Source: Brachypodius melanocephalos (Eukaryota; Chordata; Aves; Passeriformes; Pycnonotidae). From it: a stretch of DNA of 64,000 bases. The position numbers were made by a program, and so were the translations under genes. The DNA lies in the NCBI GenBank assembly GCA_013398615.1, contig VZSR01000514.1, forward strand, positions 6,116,462 through 6,180,461. Direction: 5' to 3'. Positions 1-12,395 of the stretch are shown piece by piece. The notes below the pieces were generated by a model that ran no database searches, was not told the DNA's origin, and worked only from the letters and a program-made list of their open reading frames with translations. Numbering within the stretch: position 1 is the stretch's first letter; the number at the start of each line of letters is the position of its first letter.

Positions 1-3000
1 TGCTGGTGAAGGAAGAGTTATAACAAAATACTTTGACACTCCTTTGGATGGATCCTCAGCTGTGGTAAACAGAAAATCAGCCAGAAGTCAACACATACCT
101 CAAGAGGAGATCTAAGTCACATGCTCTACATCTGAGGAGGTCAATGTACAGGGTAACAATGCATGTTGATCTATCATTTTAGAGGTAATAAAATTGAATT
201 ATAAAGAATTTTGAGCATTTCCTTCCAAATTTAAAAACTGACGGTAGGCAAGAAAGACCAGGAGTTCAATTTTTATAAATTTAAAGCAATTCCTGCCATG
301 AGAATTAACCTGGTGTGGAGTTCATAGACCTTATTTTGACAGACTTTTCCTCCACGAGTGCAGCAAAGGGAGTTTTCAAGCAGCTTAATGAGGTTCTTGG
401 CCTGCAACTTCTAAGGAAATAAAACCCATGATTTTTGAATTGCCTTATGCAGTGAGTCCCAGACTCCTCCATCCTCAGACAGCACAGTCTGTATTTGCAA
501 GAATTTGCAGATAGGTTTAGATAAATTTGTCTGAGTAACAAAATAACATGAGGATTAAGAATTGCCAATAAAATGTGAGCTTTGGTAATAAACCAGGATG
601 TGTGGGAGTTCTGCTCTGAGGCAGCAGTATATCTTGAGTCAAGGAGACTCAGAGAATAAAACCATCTCAGCATGGTATTAAATGAAGTTCTTGCTAATTT
701 TGGCTTGGCTTGTGATAGATGGGAATACATTAATTTTCCATAAGCAGGAAAGCCCTGTGTGTTTTCTTTTCGGTAGTAATGGAAATGACAATACATTTTG
801 AGGGCTTTGAGGAGGCAGAGGGAGAGAACAGAGATCTGCCAGTACTTTTTCTTCAGCCCCTTCTTACCCCAGATTGCTGCTGCAGCAGGGGTGGGTGATG
901 CACATGCTGAAAACTGCCTAATGGTCCCCTGGCAGCCTGTCCAAGGAAAAGGATGAAGTTCACAGAAATGAATGGGAAAGATCATTACAACTGTGTTGTC
1001 TTGCACAAATTATTTTTTACCTCTGAGCTTGATCCTTCTGCTATCAATGGAAGCATTCCAGATAATATGATTTGAAAGGGGAAAAGATGTAAACATTTTG
1101 CTTTGGTATGCCAGAAACAGGCTTAATTATCTGGAGATTTGCTGGATATGTCTGCAAACCATTACAGGCTGAATTAAATCCTTTTGAAAAGCCAGGTCTT
1201 ATTTCTCTTTACTGTTCTTTGCATCTAAACACCCTGATAAAACATACATATTTGTGTTTATCAGGCAAGCTCTGCAATCTCTGTTCCTTTTTTGTTTGCC
1301 CATTTGTACTCACTCTGCATGTTGGATGAAGTGATTCTGCCCTCCTAATATTTCTCCAGTGGCTCAGTCGGCTTCTGAAGAGCCCAACTGAAGTAATTAT
1401 TTACATCCTTTTGTGTTGCAAAGACAACCCGAATATGATGGAGGGGGTTCCTCTTCTCCAAGCTCTGTCTAGGTAGAAACACTGAGTGCTTGATGGGACG
1501 TTTCTCCAGCTCTGCCAAAAAGAAATAAAACTAGAGAAGCATGAACTGTCCCACTCCATCTCAGCCAGGCATGGATTCTGAAGCCTAATAAAACTCCCCT
1601 CTGCATGTGGGTACTGTGCTGGTCACAGATGAATGGAGATTTCTGCTCCCACCTGCTCCTTAGGGTGGGGGTCTGTGTTATTGAAGCTGAAGAGCTCATC
1701 CCATCATTATCCATATTTTCTCCTCCATTTCTGTCTGGGAAAAAGAAACTATATCTGACGATAACATTTCTAAAGCCTGAGGCTGAAAACAAGCAATACT
1801 CAAGCTCAAGCTCAAGTGAGAAATCAACCTGATTTCTGAAGGGCTGTTTCTGGGCTGCTCCTGCTGCTGCCTTTCTCCTGCCTTTCACAAGAAGACATCG
1901 TATTTCAGAAGAATTCTCGTGTTGATGAGCATCTGCAGAACAGATTATTTATGTCAGAAACCAGGCAAGGATGAACTTGTGCCCATCTCCCCATTTATAT
2001 CCCCACTTCTGTTCTAAAGAAGTTCTCAGATCAGAAGATGAGCCTTTATCTTTCTCTCTCTTTCACTACAGAAAGCAAATTGAAAAGAAGGTCAATATAA
2101 AGATTAAGAAGTCAGGATCAGTCTGAGATCTCTTCCTGAAATCTGTTTACTCCTGCATTACTCTGTATATATGAAGCAGTGTTTAAAATTCTGGGTTCCT
2201 CTGAAGGCTTTTTAGAGAAAATAATGGAAATTCACAACCTTTGGAGCTTATGCACTCCCAAATTGCTGGAACCTGGCAAATTACAGAGGTGGAACATGTT
2301 CCTGGATTTATAGATCTAGATTTGAGGCTGCTTTTATATCATCCACCAGCCAAAGTTCATTGTGCTTGGTGGTCTGGTTCAGACCTGTGTGAGATCCAAG
2401 AGCTAGGAGAGTGCATACTCTTCTCTGGAAAGCAGACATCAGTTAAAAGAGACTCCTTTGGTTTCTGCTGGAGAAAGCAACACTGTCAAGTAACCACAAG
2501 CTATTCAGCTCACTGTGATTTAATTCTTTTGCTAAGAAAAACAGTTTGAACCATCTATATTCCTACATAATGGATACTGGCCATGCTTAATTTTTAATTT
2601 TAGCCATGTGCTATTAATTATAGTACCATCCTAGATTTCCTGGTCTGTCACTTACTGTTCTCACTGAAATGTGACATGCATAGCCAGCCAACTAAAATGT
2701 GACTATGGCACAGCCAGGCTGGCTGACTCCCAGGACTTCCCTGGCCCTGCTCAGGTCTACTCCACTGCCTTCAACTTGCAGTTTTCTCTTCATATTATTT
2801 ATTGCTGCTGAGGGTTAATAAAAAGGCAAATTCTGCTTAAGTCTAACTCTCTGAATACACAGTTAAATCTGGGAGAAACCTTCTGTGGTAAGTTACTAAG
2901 TTTAAAAAAAACCCCACAGCTTTTTGCATCCCTCTCCTCATCCCCATGTACATTACAAGTCAGCTTCACAACTGCAATAAGTTTTTCCACCATATGAAAC

Positions 3001-4870
3001 CCCAGAGGGTGAAGCCCTTACCACTGGCTGTGTTGATTAACACTTACCTTGTGAGGAGAAGAGAGCCCTTGCAGACAGAGCATCTTCTGCAGGAACATTT
3101 TCCATTGCTGATCTCCTCCTGCGTGCTGCTACTGCCAATGACACACAGCACATCATCTTTCCAAGCCATTTTGCTTTGTTTTCCTCAAACAGAATGATCT
3201 AAGAGTGGCAAGGGTGTGCTTTTGCAGGAGCCTCTGGAAAGGCTTATTGCTGCCATCTGTCTCAGCTCAGTTTAACCTCCACTCATGTTCCACAGCATTA
3301 TTGGTGCCATTTACTCCTGTAGTGAAATACAAAGACTTTTCACCCAGTATCCCAATTCTAAAAGAAAGTTAGAGGAAAGTGATTTAATCATGGACAAAAT
3401 AAAGCAGTAGTATTTTGGGGACGCGAACATTTAGTTTCATTCCCCTCTAAACTTATTTTTTTAAGAATTGAGTTTATTCAGTTTTCTCTTTTGAGACATT
3501 TAGTTTTAAATACAGTTTTATCAAAGTAGGCTTTTTCAAAAGGGTGAGTTTCATTCGGAAAACATCAAAATAAAAAACTGTTTTACTATTTCCAAGAAGA
3601 AATGTTTCATTTAAAAACCTGTCAAAGGAAAATGTGTTTACATTTAGTAAAAGAGCCCTGATCAGCTTTTTCAGCTGTGAGGTAAAATCTAAATCAATAC
3701 AAGTTACAGTCCCCCTAAAAGTTACCTGCCCCAGAAATAGGTGCTGACTGTTTGGTATCTCAGCCACCATCCTCCTGAAGTTTTACAGCTCTTGTTTTAC
3801 AGCTGCCCCAGTTGTAAACCAGAAGTAGGGATGGACAGGATCCCTGCACTGCAAGTGATTTCTTCTTTTTCTCCCCCTCCTCAGCCTTTGTGAGCACTGG
3901 CACATTCAGGGCAAGTGCCTGCTCTCACTCAGCATCTGTCTGTGCCACCAAGGCTCAGAGGTGCAAATTCAGCGTCTCACACTCCCGGTGAGTTGTGGCC
4001 TGAGGGAGGAAATTGGGTGGCTGCAGTTACTGGAAGAGTGATGAGTGAACAGCTAGGGAGGCACAGGTCTGTCAGACCTGCCTGGGACCACCTTCAGCCC
4101 AAACCTCACTCCTCTCTTGGCAGCTCTGCCTGCCCATGTTAATAGGAGCTGACAGGGCAGTTCAGTTTTCCTGCCTTTTATCCTTCAGCTCCTCTGCTAA
4201 AAGTGCATGTTTGATAAAAATCTTCTGTAATACAGCCAGCCATCCATTAAGAATTCATGTAAATCCAACAAAGTCTCAGAGATGAAAACAACTCTTGACT
4301 ATAAGGAAAGGAGGTGGCATCCAAACTGCTGCCCTGACAGCACAGCCTGGGAAATGGGAGCCTTGTGTCCCAAATGCAGTGACTTCATGGCCACCAAATG
4401 CCTTCCTTCTTGAAGCATCCGAGACCACCTGCTGCCTCACTGTTGCTGGAGGGGCAGGATAAGGGTGGATAAGTATGATGGCAAAATGTGCTCTGAGGAC
4501 CAGTGACACTGCTCCTTTTCTTCTATGGAACAATTTTTTCAGTTAAAATGAAAAGTCCAGACTTGTTTTCTTTTTCTTTTCTCAACATGCAGCAGAAAGC
4601 TTCTCACCCTGATCCCCAGTGCAATCAGCCCCTTGCCATGGGGGCTGGGTAGGCAGACACAGCATCATTCCAGTAAAATTCTCATTAAGAAGCAGCTAAA
4701 TGCACCAGGTCAGCTCGAAATGCAAATTATGTCTGTGTGATTCGCTGGCACAGGTGACAGCTTTCTCTCAGCTCAGGTTAGGTCTTCCCACTTGTTCAAC
4801 TCATACTGCAAAGACAAAGTGAGCTACAGTCAGCTGAAAACATCAGAGCTGAATAAAGTCTTTCATGATG
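1..4870. other. Intergenic, no gene seen
   Basis: AT-leaning single-copy-looking DNA. The longest open stretch (minus strand, about 305-1006) has no recognisable domain, no ATG at its extreme end and low-complexity-free but ordinary composition. No splice-framed exon, RNA gene or transposon could be supported. Confidence 0.6.
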
Positions 4871-4920
4871 AATAAAATAAAATAAAATAAAATAAAAATA
4901 AAAATAAAATAAAATAAAAT
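4871..4920 (+). repeat. (AAAAT)n microsatellite
   Basis: About ten units of AAAAT/AAAATA with two six-base variants in the middle, running directly into unique sequence on both sides. Confidence 0.95.
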
Positions 4921-5848
4921 GGATTTTAGAAGAAGTAGGATCTGAGGACTTGAATTCACACATGATCCTACCATACTGCAGAGCTCACCATGTGTTCATT
5001 TATTTTCCTTTCTCTGCCTCGTGTATGTAGATGGTAAGAACTCCAAGGCAGAGGATGAGTTTAAAAGCTGAGGGTGTGGTACCTGCACAGGGGGCTCCAG
5101 TCTTCACTGGTCCAGTAACACTCATGGAGTGACTGAAAATTAAATCAGGAAAAGTGAGAGAAAAGACATTGGGCATTTAAGAATGGTGAAGTGCTGGAAA
5201 GCACATGCAGAATTGAGTTCCAACTTTGTTAGACTGACTAAAGCCAGTATTCAGACAGAAACACAGGAAGACAAGAGGTAGCTGAGGACTGTAGAAATGT
5301 CAGGTATGGTGAGTCCATTGTTCCATGCTCTTATCCTTCACAGCACTTAAAAACATATTCTCTGAGTTATTTATCCACAAGAAATAAAATACTTTGTTTA
5401 ACGGACTGATCAGCTCTTGGACAACACAGAAATGTGGATGGGATTGGGAAATCAAAGAATGAAGTGAAAGGCTGCAAAGAGGACACTGTTTTTTTGCACA
5501 ACACTTGATTGTCTCAGCCCAGTCCCAGCCCATTCAGGCACTTGCTGTTTACTTTGCTGGAGGTAGAATAGCAGGACCATACCTGTTTCTGTTTGAAGTT
5601 GCTAAGTTATGAAACCACAGGTTCCACAGCAGACTCAGGGATGAGTAGGCTTTTCTTCCACCTCAAAAGAGCCATGCAATGGTCACAAGAAACAGCAGCT
5701 CCACAGTGGCCTTGCCAGAAAAGGTAAAGCAGGAATTCAGCTGCACCTGGCCAACATGGACAAACCTGTGCAGTTCTGCCTGAACAGTCTTTCTGTCAGT
5801 AGACATATTGGTGTAGAGCAGTTCAGATCAAGGAAGCATGGAGACGTT
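4921..5848. other. Intergenic, no gene seen
   Basis: No coding, RNA or repeat signal supportable in this stretch. Confidence 0.6.
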
Positions 5849-6170
5849 AGAATCACAGAATTATGGAGTTGTTAAGGTTGGAAAAGGCTTTTAAGTTCAT
5901 CAGTTATTCATCACCATGTTCACCACTAGCCCACATCCTCCGGTGCCACATCCACACAATCCCACTTCCAGGGATGGTGACTCTACCACTTCTCTGGGCA
6001 TCCTGTTTCACTGCTTAACAACCCTTTCTGTGAAGAAATTTTTCCTTGCAAATCTAAACCTCCACTGACACAACTTGAGGACATTTCTTTGCTACATGGA
6101 GAAGAGTCTGACACCCACCTTACTACAATCTCCTCCCAGGTAGTTGTGGAGAGCAGTTAGGGGTCCCTCA
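5849..6170 (-). mobile_element. CR1 LINE 3'-end fragment
   Basis: Read on the minus strand, the copy ends in the CR1 hallmark: TAGAATCACAGAATT on the + strand is the complement of the ATTCTGTGATTCTA terminus. Further + strand matches to the CR1 tail are GTTAAGGTTGGAAAAGGC, CCAGGGATGGTGACTCTACC, GAAGAAATTTTTCCTTGCAA and AGGTAGTTGTGGAGAGC. It is a 5'-truncated copy with no intact reverse transcriptase, and it is moderately diverged. Its right edge is approximate. Confidence 0.9.
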
Positions 6171-8817
6171 ATAACAGTGCCTATAAACACTGAGTCACAA
6201 AGTAGCCTTTTTGCAGTTCCCATCAGATCAATCTTGATTCAAAGTGACTTATTTTTCATAATAACCCATGAGAAGCAAAAAAACCACAAGGGCACATTGT
6301 GCATTTCAAAACCACTAAGAGTGTCAGATAGGTATTTTCCACTTTTCTGGAGATTTCTGGAAGAATTCAGTAGTTCTTTTTCATCTGTGGATGTAAGAGG
6401 AATCCAGGTGCCATCTTCCTAAGAAACAGCCTAAAGATAAACCTAGCCTTATACTCCTAGACTTAATAACTTTCAGTCCATTGCCTTTTTCGAGGATTAT
6501 TACCACCATACTTAGGTTAATTTAAAACATTTTTCAAATTAAGGTCTAATCAAAGTGTCTTTGCCTCTAACCAGAATATTCTCTGCAGGAAACTTGCTGT
6601 TTCAGTACCTGGAACAATGGAAAGCATTTAAACTGGTACCCTTGTTTCACAATGACACTGCTCATAGGTCTGGTGTGCAGAGTCTTCTCAGGAGAGTTGT
6701 ACCAATGCTCTAGTAATAAAGAGGAAGAAAATCCTGCTGAAACCTCTGATGGTTCTGGGAAGATCTGCATTACATAAGTTGTTTTCTCCAGACCATTTCA
6801 GTCTCTCCATATTTTTGAATGACTAAAGAGATTTATCATGTAAGAAAGTTTCCTGATAAGCTACTCAACAAGTTATCACACTCCTTCAGTATGCTATTAG
6901 AAATGGATGGTTCACTTCTACAGTTCACTGGCATTTGCTGCTCCTGCTGAGAGATTTCTGACAGTCTTGCAATAATAGAAGACCCGTGTGGATGTTCAGC
7001 TGGTGTAAGATAGGGAAATAGCAACTTTTAGCTGAGACAAGCTCAATAAAGTCACAGTTTTTCAGGTTTCACAGCAATTGGATACCACATTACAAACTGC
7101 AGCTGGAGTCTTATCTAAAATTGGGAATGAGGCACCTTTCTGGCAAGTTCTGCCATAAACACTCAACTAATTCATGAGTGCTATTCTGGTCCCTTGATGT
7201 GAGTCACCAGGCACACTGGTCATACCTCTGCACATGGGCAAAGGTGAAGCAGCCAGAATACTGAATAAACATGCATGGTTAAATTTAGTAAAAGATTTTA
7301 TTTCACGCTGTTACTCAGAACAACTCTTTTACTTTGACAGCAACCTTGGGAGGCATGTCCAGAATTTTGTGTATTCACTTGAATACCTGCAGGTGAAAAA
7401 CAAGTGGCCACACCTGGCAGTGCTGATTCATCTGTGCGGTTCTGTGTTCTCCCTTAACTACTTTAGACATGCAAGGAAGTGTCTCATCTGCATCCAGGCA
7501 AAACAAAGGTGTTTGGACACCTATTTTTTGAGGTCTGTGGGAGTTACAGCATGCTAGATAATGCACCACCGCATGAATTGGCACACATTGTCCGGGACTT
7601 TGAGTGAGCTGGCTCAGGCGAGGTGTCAGAGGCAGGCAGCTTAAGGGTCTCTCCCTTGGAAGAGCCTCTGGCTCATGATTTTTGGACAGCTAGTATCTTC
7701 AGATTGAGTGAAAATGTGAAGAAATTTTGACTCATATCATGACCTTTAGAATAAAAAAGAAGAGATGTGTGGGATTCTAACAGCATTTATGAATTAAACC
7801 TGTCTTTTAATACCTGTGTTAACCACAAGATAGTTTCCTGGGGAACTGTTACGTTTCCTGCTTCGTGTTAAACCGTTGCTGCGTTTTTTCCTTGCTGAGA
7901 GAACAGGTATTGCTATATTTCTTACAAGAGCACAAGAGGGTTTCAGTACCCTCTTTAGGTTTGTGAATCTCTGTGTGCAATGTTTATTGTTGCTAAATAT
8001 AGATGTGAAAAGCACCAATCCTTTTCATGGTATTTAAAATGCAATGGCTCTTCAGCCTCTTCAGTTTTCATCTTGTTTCAAGTGGGGAAAAATATTCATT
8101 GTGCTGTATGTTTTCTGCCTCTGAAAGATGTATGTACCTACAGTAACACCATAAATACTTGGTTGCCTGAAACTGTATAAATATTGTGGTTCTACCCAAT
8201 ACAAAAGTGATTACTTCATTAGCCCAAGATATACAGCTGAAATAAACATGATATACAGTGAGGTTGTTCTGATTTTGGCTGGATTCTCAGTCTGTGAGAC
8301 CCTTTTCACTCTGGGAAACATAAGATTTTTTTTTCTGTTTGCAGAACTGGTGATAACTTGCTCCACAGAGAACAGAAGACTTACGTTGAACTTGATTTCA
8401 AAACATTGCTTTATCTTGGGGCACTATCTTGAATGGTCTCTGCTTCAGCTGAGGTTCAAGTTCACATCCCTTTGATGCTGTAAATGGAGCAAGTTGGACT
8501 GGCTGACGCAGTATTAAATGTTCTGTGTGCTTTTATAAGTACAAATTAACAAATTATCTGAGGGCTAGCATGCTTTACATGCTGAAAATTCAGAGGTAAT
8601 GACTTCAAAAGCTGATTTGTGTTTTTTCATGTCCTAAAACATCATTCACGTGCATTGTCATTCTTGTTCCTTCTGCTGATCTAGAACATCAGGTTATCTC
8701 AGCAGAGTTTGTACACAAATGGACCAGCAGGCTAAAGTGAGAAACAGGATGAAAACTCTTATGTCAGTATTGATCCCCATCACAGAAATTCACATGGCAC
8801 TTGAGGCACACACTGGA
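6171..8817. other. Intergenic, no gene seen
   Basis: Short open stretches only, none with recognisable protein features. No RNA gene or transposon was identified by eye. Confidence 0.6.
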
Positions 8818-8924
8818 CATATTCCTGGACAACTTGCTCTGGGGTATTCTGTCTGAGCAGGGGAGGTTGGACAAGGTGACCTCCAGAGTCCCCTTCCAAC
8901 CTCAACCATTCAGTGATTCTGTGA
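8818..8924 (+). mobile_element. CR1 LINE 3'-terminal fragment (about 107 bp)
   Basis: The sequence GAGCAGGGGAGGTTGGACAA, GTGACCTCCAGAGTCCC, TTCCAACCTCAACCATT and the terminus GTGATTCTGTGA match the end of CR1 elements on the + strand. It is a very short, 5'-truncated insertion. The left edge is approximate. Confidence 0.88.
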
Positions 8925-11900
8925 AGTCCCCATTTCCCTAAGAATCTAAGACTTGTATTTATTCTAGTATGATTAAAAGTAGCAAGATGGCAGTGTCAGA
9001 TATATTTATGTTCTGGTTTAGTAACAAATTCTAAAGATATGCATGAATTTTAAATTATATTTTCAAAAGAGAAGGAAAATTAATAGTATCTCTGCAGTTC
9101 TTCACTCCTTCCAATCACTCTTTGGATCAGTTGAAGGTTGTTATCTTCTTTTTCTGATTATGGTACACTTTTAAATTTCAGTAGGAAACTGTTTTTAATA
9201 TTTCAGGATTTGGCTTGTACTTTTCTGCCTACAGTTTTATTTTTTTACCATATTTCCACATGATATCCCTTTCCAGTAAAGGAAAAGGAATGCCAAGCCT
9301 TTCTGTGTTCACTGCCAGTGTCGGTGTAACTCTGGCATGATTGCATCCACAGTGCCAGCCAAGCAGACAAGGAGTTGCTCAGCATGGGACTCTCTGTTCC
9401 CAGGCTGGTTGCTTTGATACCTGCCTTTCTGTTCCTCCAAAGCTTCCTGCCTTCTATCTCCAGATCTCTTTAGGCTCTGGTTCTTCTCATAGATCATCTG
9501 CAGCACGGCACATGCTGCCTTCATCCAGGAAACATCCCGCTACACAAACTGAAATTTTTTCTTTATGCCCATTTATAGTGCTTCTGGAGTGATTTTTTTT
9601 TTTTTTTTCACATCCAAAACATCCCAGTGACAGGCAAAAAAATTGCATCAAATATCAAGGAGGTGTTGAATTTTCAGCAGCAAGCCAATCTCTGTGTGAA
9701 CTTTTCTCCATGCTTCTATGCTGAGAAGCTAAAGGTTTCCCAGTTACCACAAGAAAAGATTTGTCACCCTTTGGAGAATTTTCCCATGTGCAGCTGGTTA
9801 TATATGATGCTGTGGGAGGACTAAATCACAAATTTGCTATAAATTCTCTCTTAAAGACAAGATGTACTTTTCAGAGGGCTGAAATATTAGAACCCTTGTT
9901 GAACCAATCTAGTTCTTGTATCAATGAAGCAATTTCTGCCATTTATCGGAAATGTGATTTTGTACAGCTTCAAGGTAATATTTCATTCAGGTAGGAAAAT
10001 TTCTCTGGCTGAAAACAGTATCATAGATCAAGCCAAATATGTTGAAAAGATGCAGACAACTACCCAAATTATTGGCATGGCAGAGGTCTCAAAAATAAAG
10101 ATCCTCTCTTTCCCATCAAAGACAGCTCATGTAGCTGATTTGGGATGGACTGCTTTTGGATTTCTTTGCTGACCTATTAAAAAAAAAAGTCCCAGGAAAA
10201 AACAATAACATCCAGACCAATGCACTGAGTGCTGAATTGTGGGGTCCACTCCCACTTCTACGTGGATTCCTTGGGTCATCTGGAGGAGTAACTTCCTTCA
10301 TTCCATTTAATACTCCTTGAAGAAGGAAGAGAATCATTCTCTGAGAGGGCTCAGAGAATAACTAGAGGATGTCTTCATACAATTACAACATGAGGACTCC
10401 CTAATGACACTATTCCCAAAAGAAATGTTCAGAGAACCTTAAAAAAGCAAGTTCAGCTGCATCTTCAGGAAGTTCATCTGCAGAGAACCCCATTATGATT
10501 TAAAAGCCTGCTTAAATGCCAAAGAAATCAGTCTCTGGATCCTTCCTGTTCTGAAGTAAAATGCAGCACTAGAAGAATATAATCTGTAGCCATAAGGTGT
10601 GTTGCTTTTTATGTGTGAGGTTTTTATGGAGAGATTTAAGGAGACCAGAGGGAGCTTCTTGAATTATAATGAGTAATCCAGGCAATATCAGTTTGGGGTT
10701 ATTTTCTATTCTTTTCTACTCCTTAATGCCTAAGCTCTACTGCTGATCATTTTAGCAGGCAGATGCCAACATAAATTTCTATTCTCTTTTCCTTCTTTAG
10801 TTAAATCTGACATACCAGCAATGTAATAAACTCAGCAGATTCCACATTATTAGTGCTGCCACAGAGTTGGGACCTTGCCCTGGTAGGATTACAGAGCTGC
10901 TGGGATTGACTTCCCTGTCAGCCCACTTGACAAATTAATTTTCTTTTAATTGGTAAAAACTGATTGCCTTTTAAGCCCCTAGGAGTTTGCCCTTATTAAT
11001 GTTACCATATGGGGAGCTGTAAGTGAGATGGTGAAGGAATTAGGACACTTGCCGGGTTTAGAGTAGTTTGGGGCAGCAGCTGTTTTTCTTTTGTTATTTA
11101 GTTTACTGTATTAAACTCCTACTAAAGATGGATGGTGCAAACAGGAGAAAGACATAACTCCCAGACAGGAAAAACACTGAACAAATACTGCTTTGTCTAG
11201 TACAAATCCAAAGAAAACGGAATTCTGGCACCTTGGATGGCACAAGGTTTACACTGGGGGAGAGGAGGATTTGGCTCTTCTTTCCTAGGGATTTGTGTGC
11301 ATAAAACAGTACAAGTGCATTTGTAAACTGGAGCCTTAAATCACAAAGCTTTAACACCCAGTCAGTCTGGCTTGGTACTGTCTGCTAGTAATACAAAGCT
11401 GCAAGGAAGTTACTTCTGGTTCCTGGTGAAGCCTCATGGAGAGGCACAACCCGAGGTGACACTGACTCAACATGAAAGCTGATATTTCCTCTGGCATCTT
11501 GGGGTTGTACAGGACTGGGACAGCCTGAGGTGCTGGTGTGGCCCAGACACAGAACCAGTATCCCACCCTTGGCTGGAATTACAGTTACTGGTGATGGATC
11601 CTCAACTATTAAATGTGTCAGAGGAACGTGTGAAAATCTGTGTTGAAGTTCCTTCAAGTCTTCAGCTCTTCAGCTGCAGAAGTCGTCCCACATGTCAGCA
11701 CGACTCAGTCAGTAATAAATCCTTGGGAGGCCAAGCTGTGAAAAGTTTATGTGGAATTAAAGGATCTCATGGTGCATCTTCATATGGTTTTAGTTGTGAG
11801 TAATGGTAACTAAAAGACACCAACTACAATTAAAGGAAAGAGAAGGGAGCAATGAAAATTCTCCGTGTTGCAAATGGAAAATGAGTACAATGGATGTCAG

Positions 11901-12033
11901 GTAGCCAGAGGTGATAACAAATTTCTCTAATCAATGTAAATGGATGAGCATAAACGCATTTTCCACATATGTTTAATCATGAATTCACAGCCGCTTTTTA
12001 GTTTTATTTGGCATATAGGCATAAGAATAAAAC
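8925..12033. other. Intergenic with a T16 run, no gene seen
   Basis: Contains a poly(T) run at 9593-9608. No upstream processed-gene body or poly(A)-signal complement next to it makes a retrocopy convincing. No other feature is supportable. Confidence 0.55.
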
Positions 12034-12117
12034 AGAATAGAATAGAATAGAATAGAATAGAATAGAATAGAATAGAATAGAATAGAATAGAATAGAATAG
12101 AATAGAATAGAATAGAA
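12034..12117 (+). repeat. (GAATA)n microsatellite, about 17 units
   Basis: A pure 5-bp repeat of about 84 bp that directly abuts the 3' terminus of the neighbouring minus-strand CR1 copy. It may have grown from that element's short terminal repeats (inference). Confidence 0.95.
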
Positions 12118-12395
12118 ATGTTTCAGTTGAAAGGGACCTACAACAATTATCCAACCCTGACCTGTTCAGGGCTGACCCAGTTAAAGAGTGTTAAGGTCAT
12201 TGTCCAAATGCCTCTTAAACATTGACAGGCTTGGGGCATCAACCACTTCTCTGGGAAGCCTGTTCCAGTGTTTGACCACCCACTCTCTAAAGGGAAGCTG
12301 TCCAATGTCCAGCCTAAGCTCACTCTGGTGCAGCTTTGACCCATAAAGGAGAGGCTCCTATCACCTCCTTGTGATGCTTCCCCACAGCACAGCAA
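12118..12395 (-). mobile_element. CR1 LINE 3'-end fragment
   Basis: On the + strand it reads AGTTGAAAGGGACCTACAAC, ATTGTCCAAATGCCTCTTAA, ACATTGACAGGCTTGGGGC, GAAGCCTGTTCCAGTGTTTG and CTCACTCTGGTGCAGCTTTG. This is the complement-strand signature of an avian CR1 3' region. It is 5'-truncated and non-coding. The expected ATTCTATG-like terminal repeat is replaced by the adjoining (GAATA)n array. Confidence 0.88.

Noticed and set aside
305..1006. 233-codon minus-strand open frame
   Set aside because: Long for AT-leaning DNA, but the extreme start codon is not ATG, no domain or signal is visible and no CpG island or splice context accompanies it.
11927..12154. Open frame encoding a repeated FYSIL pentapeptide
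   Set aside because: It is the translation of the (GAATA)n microsatellite.
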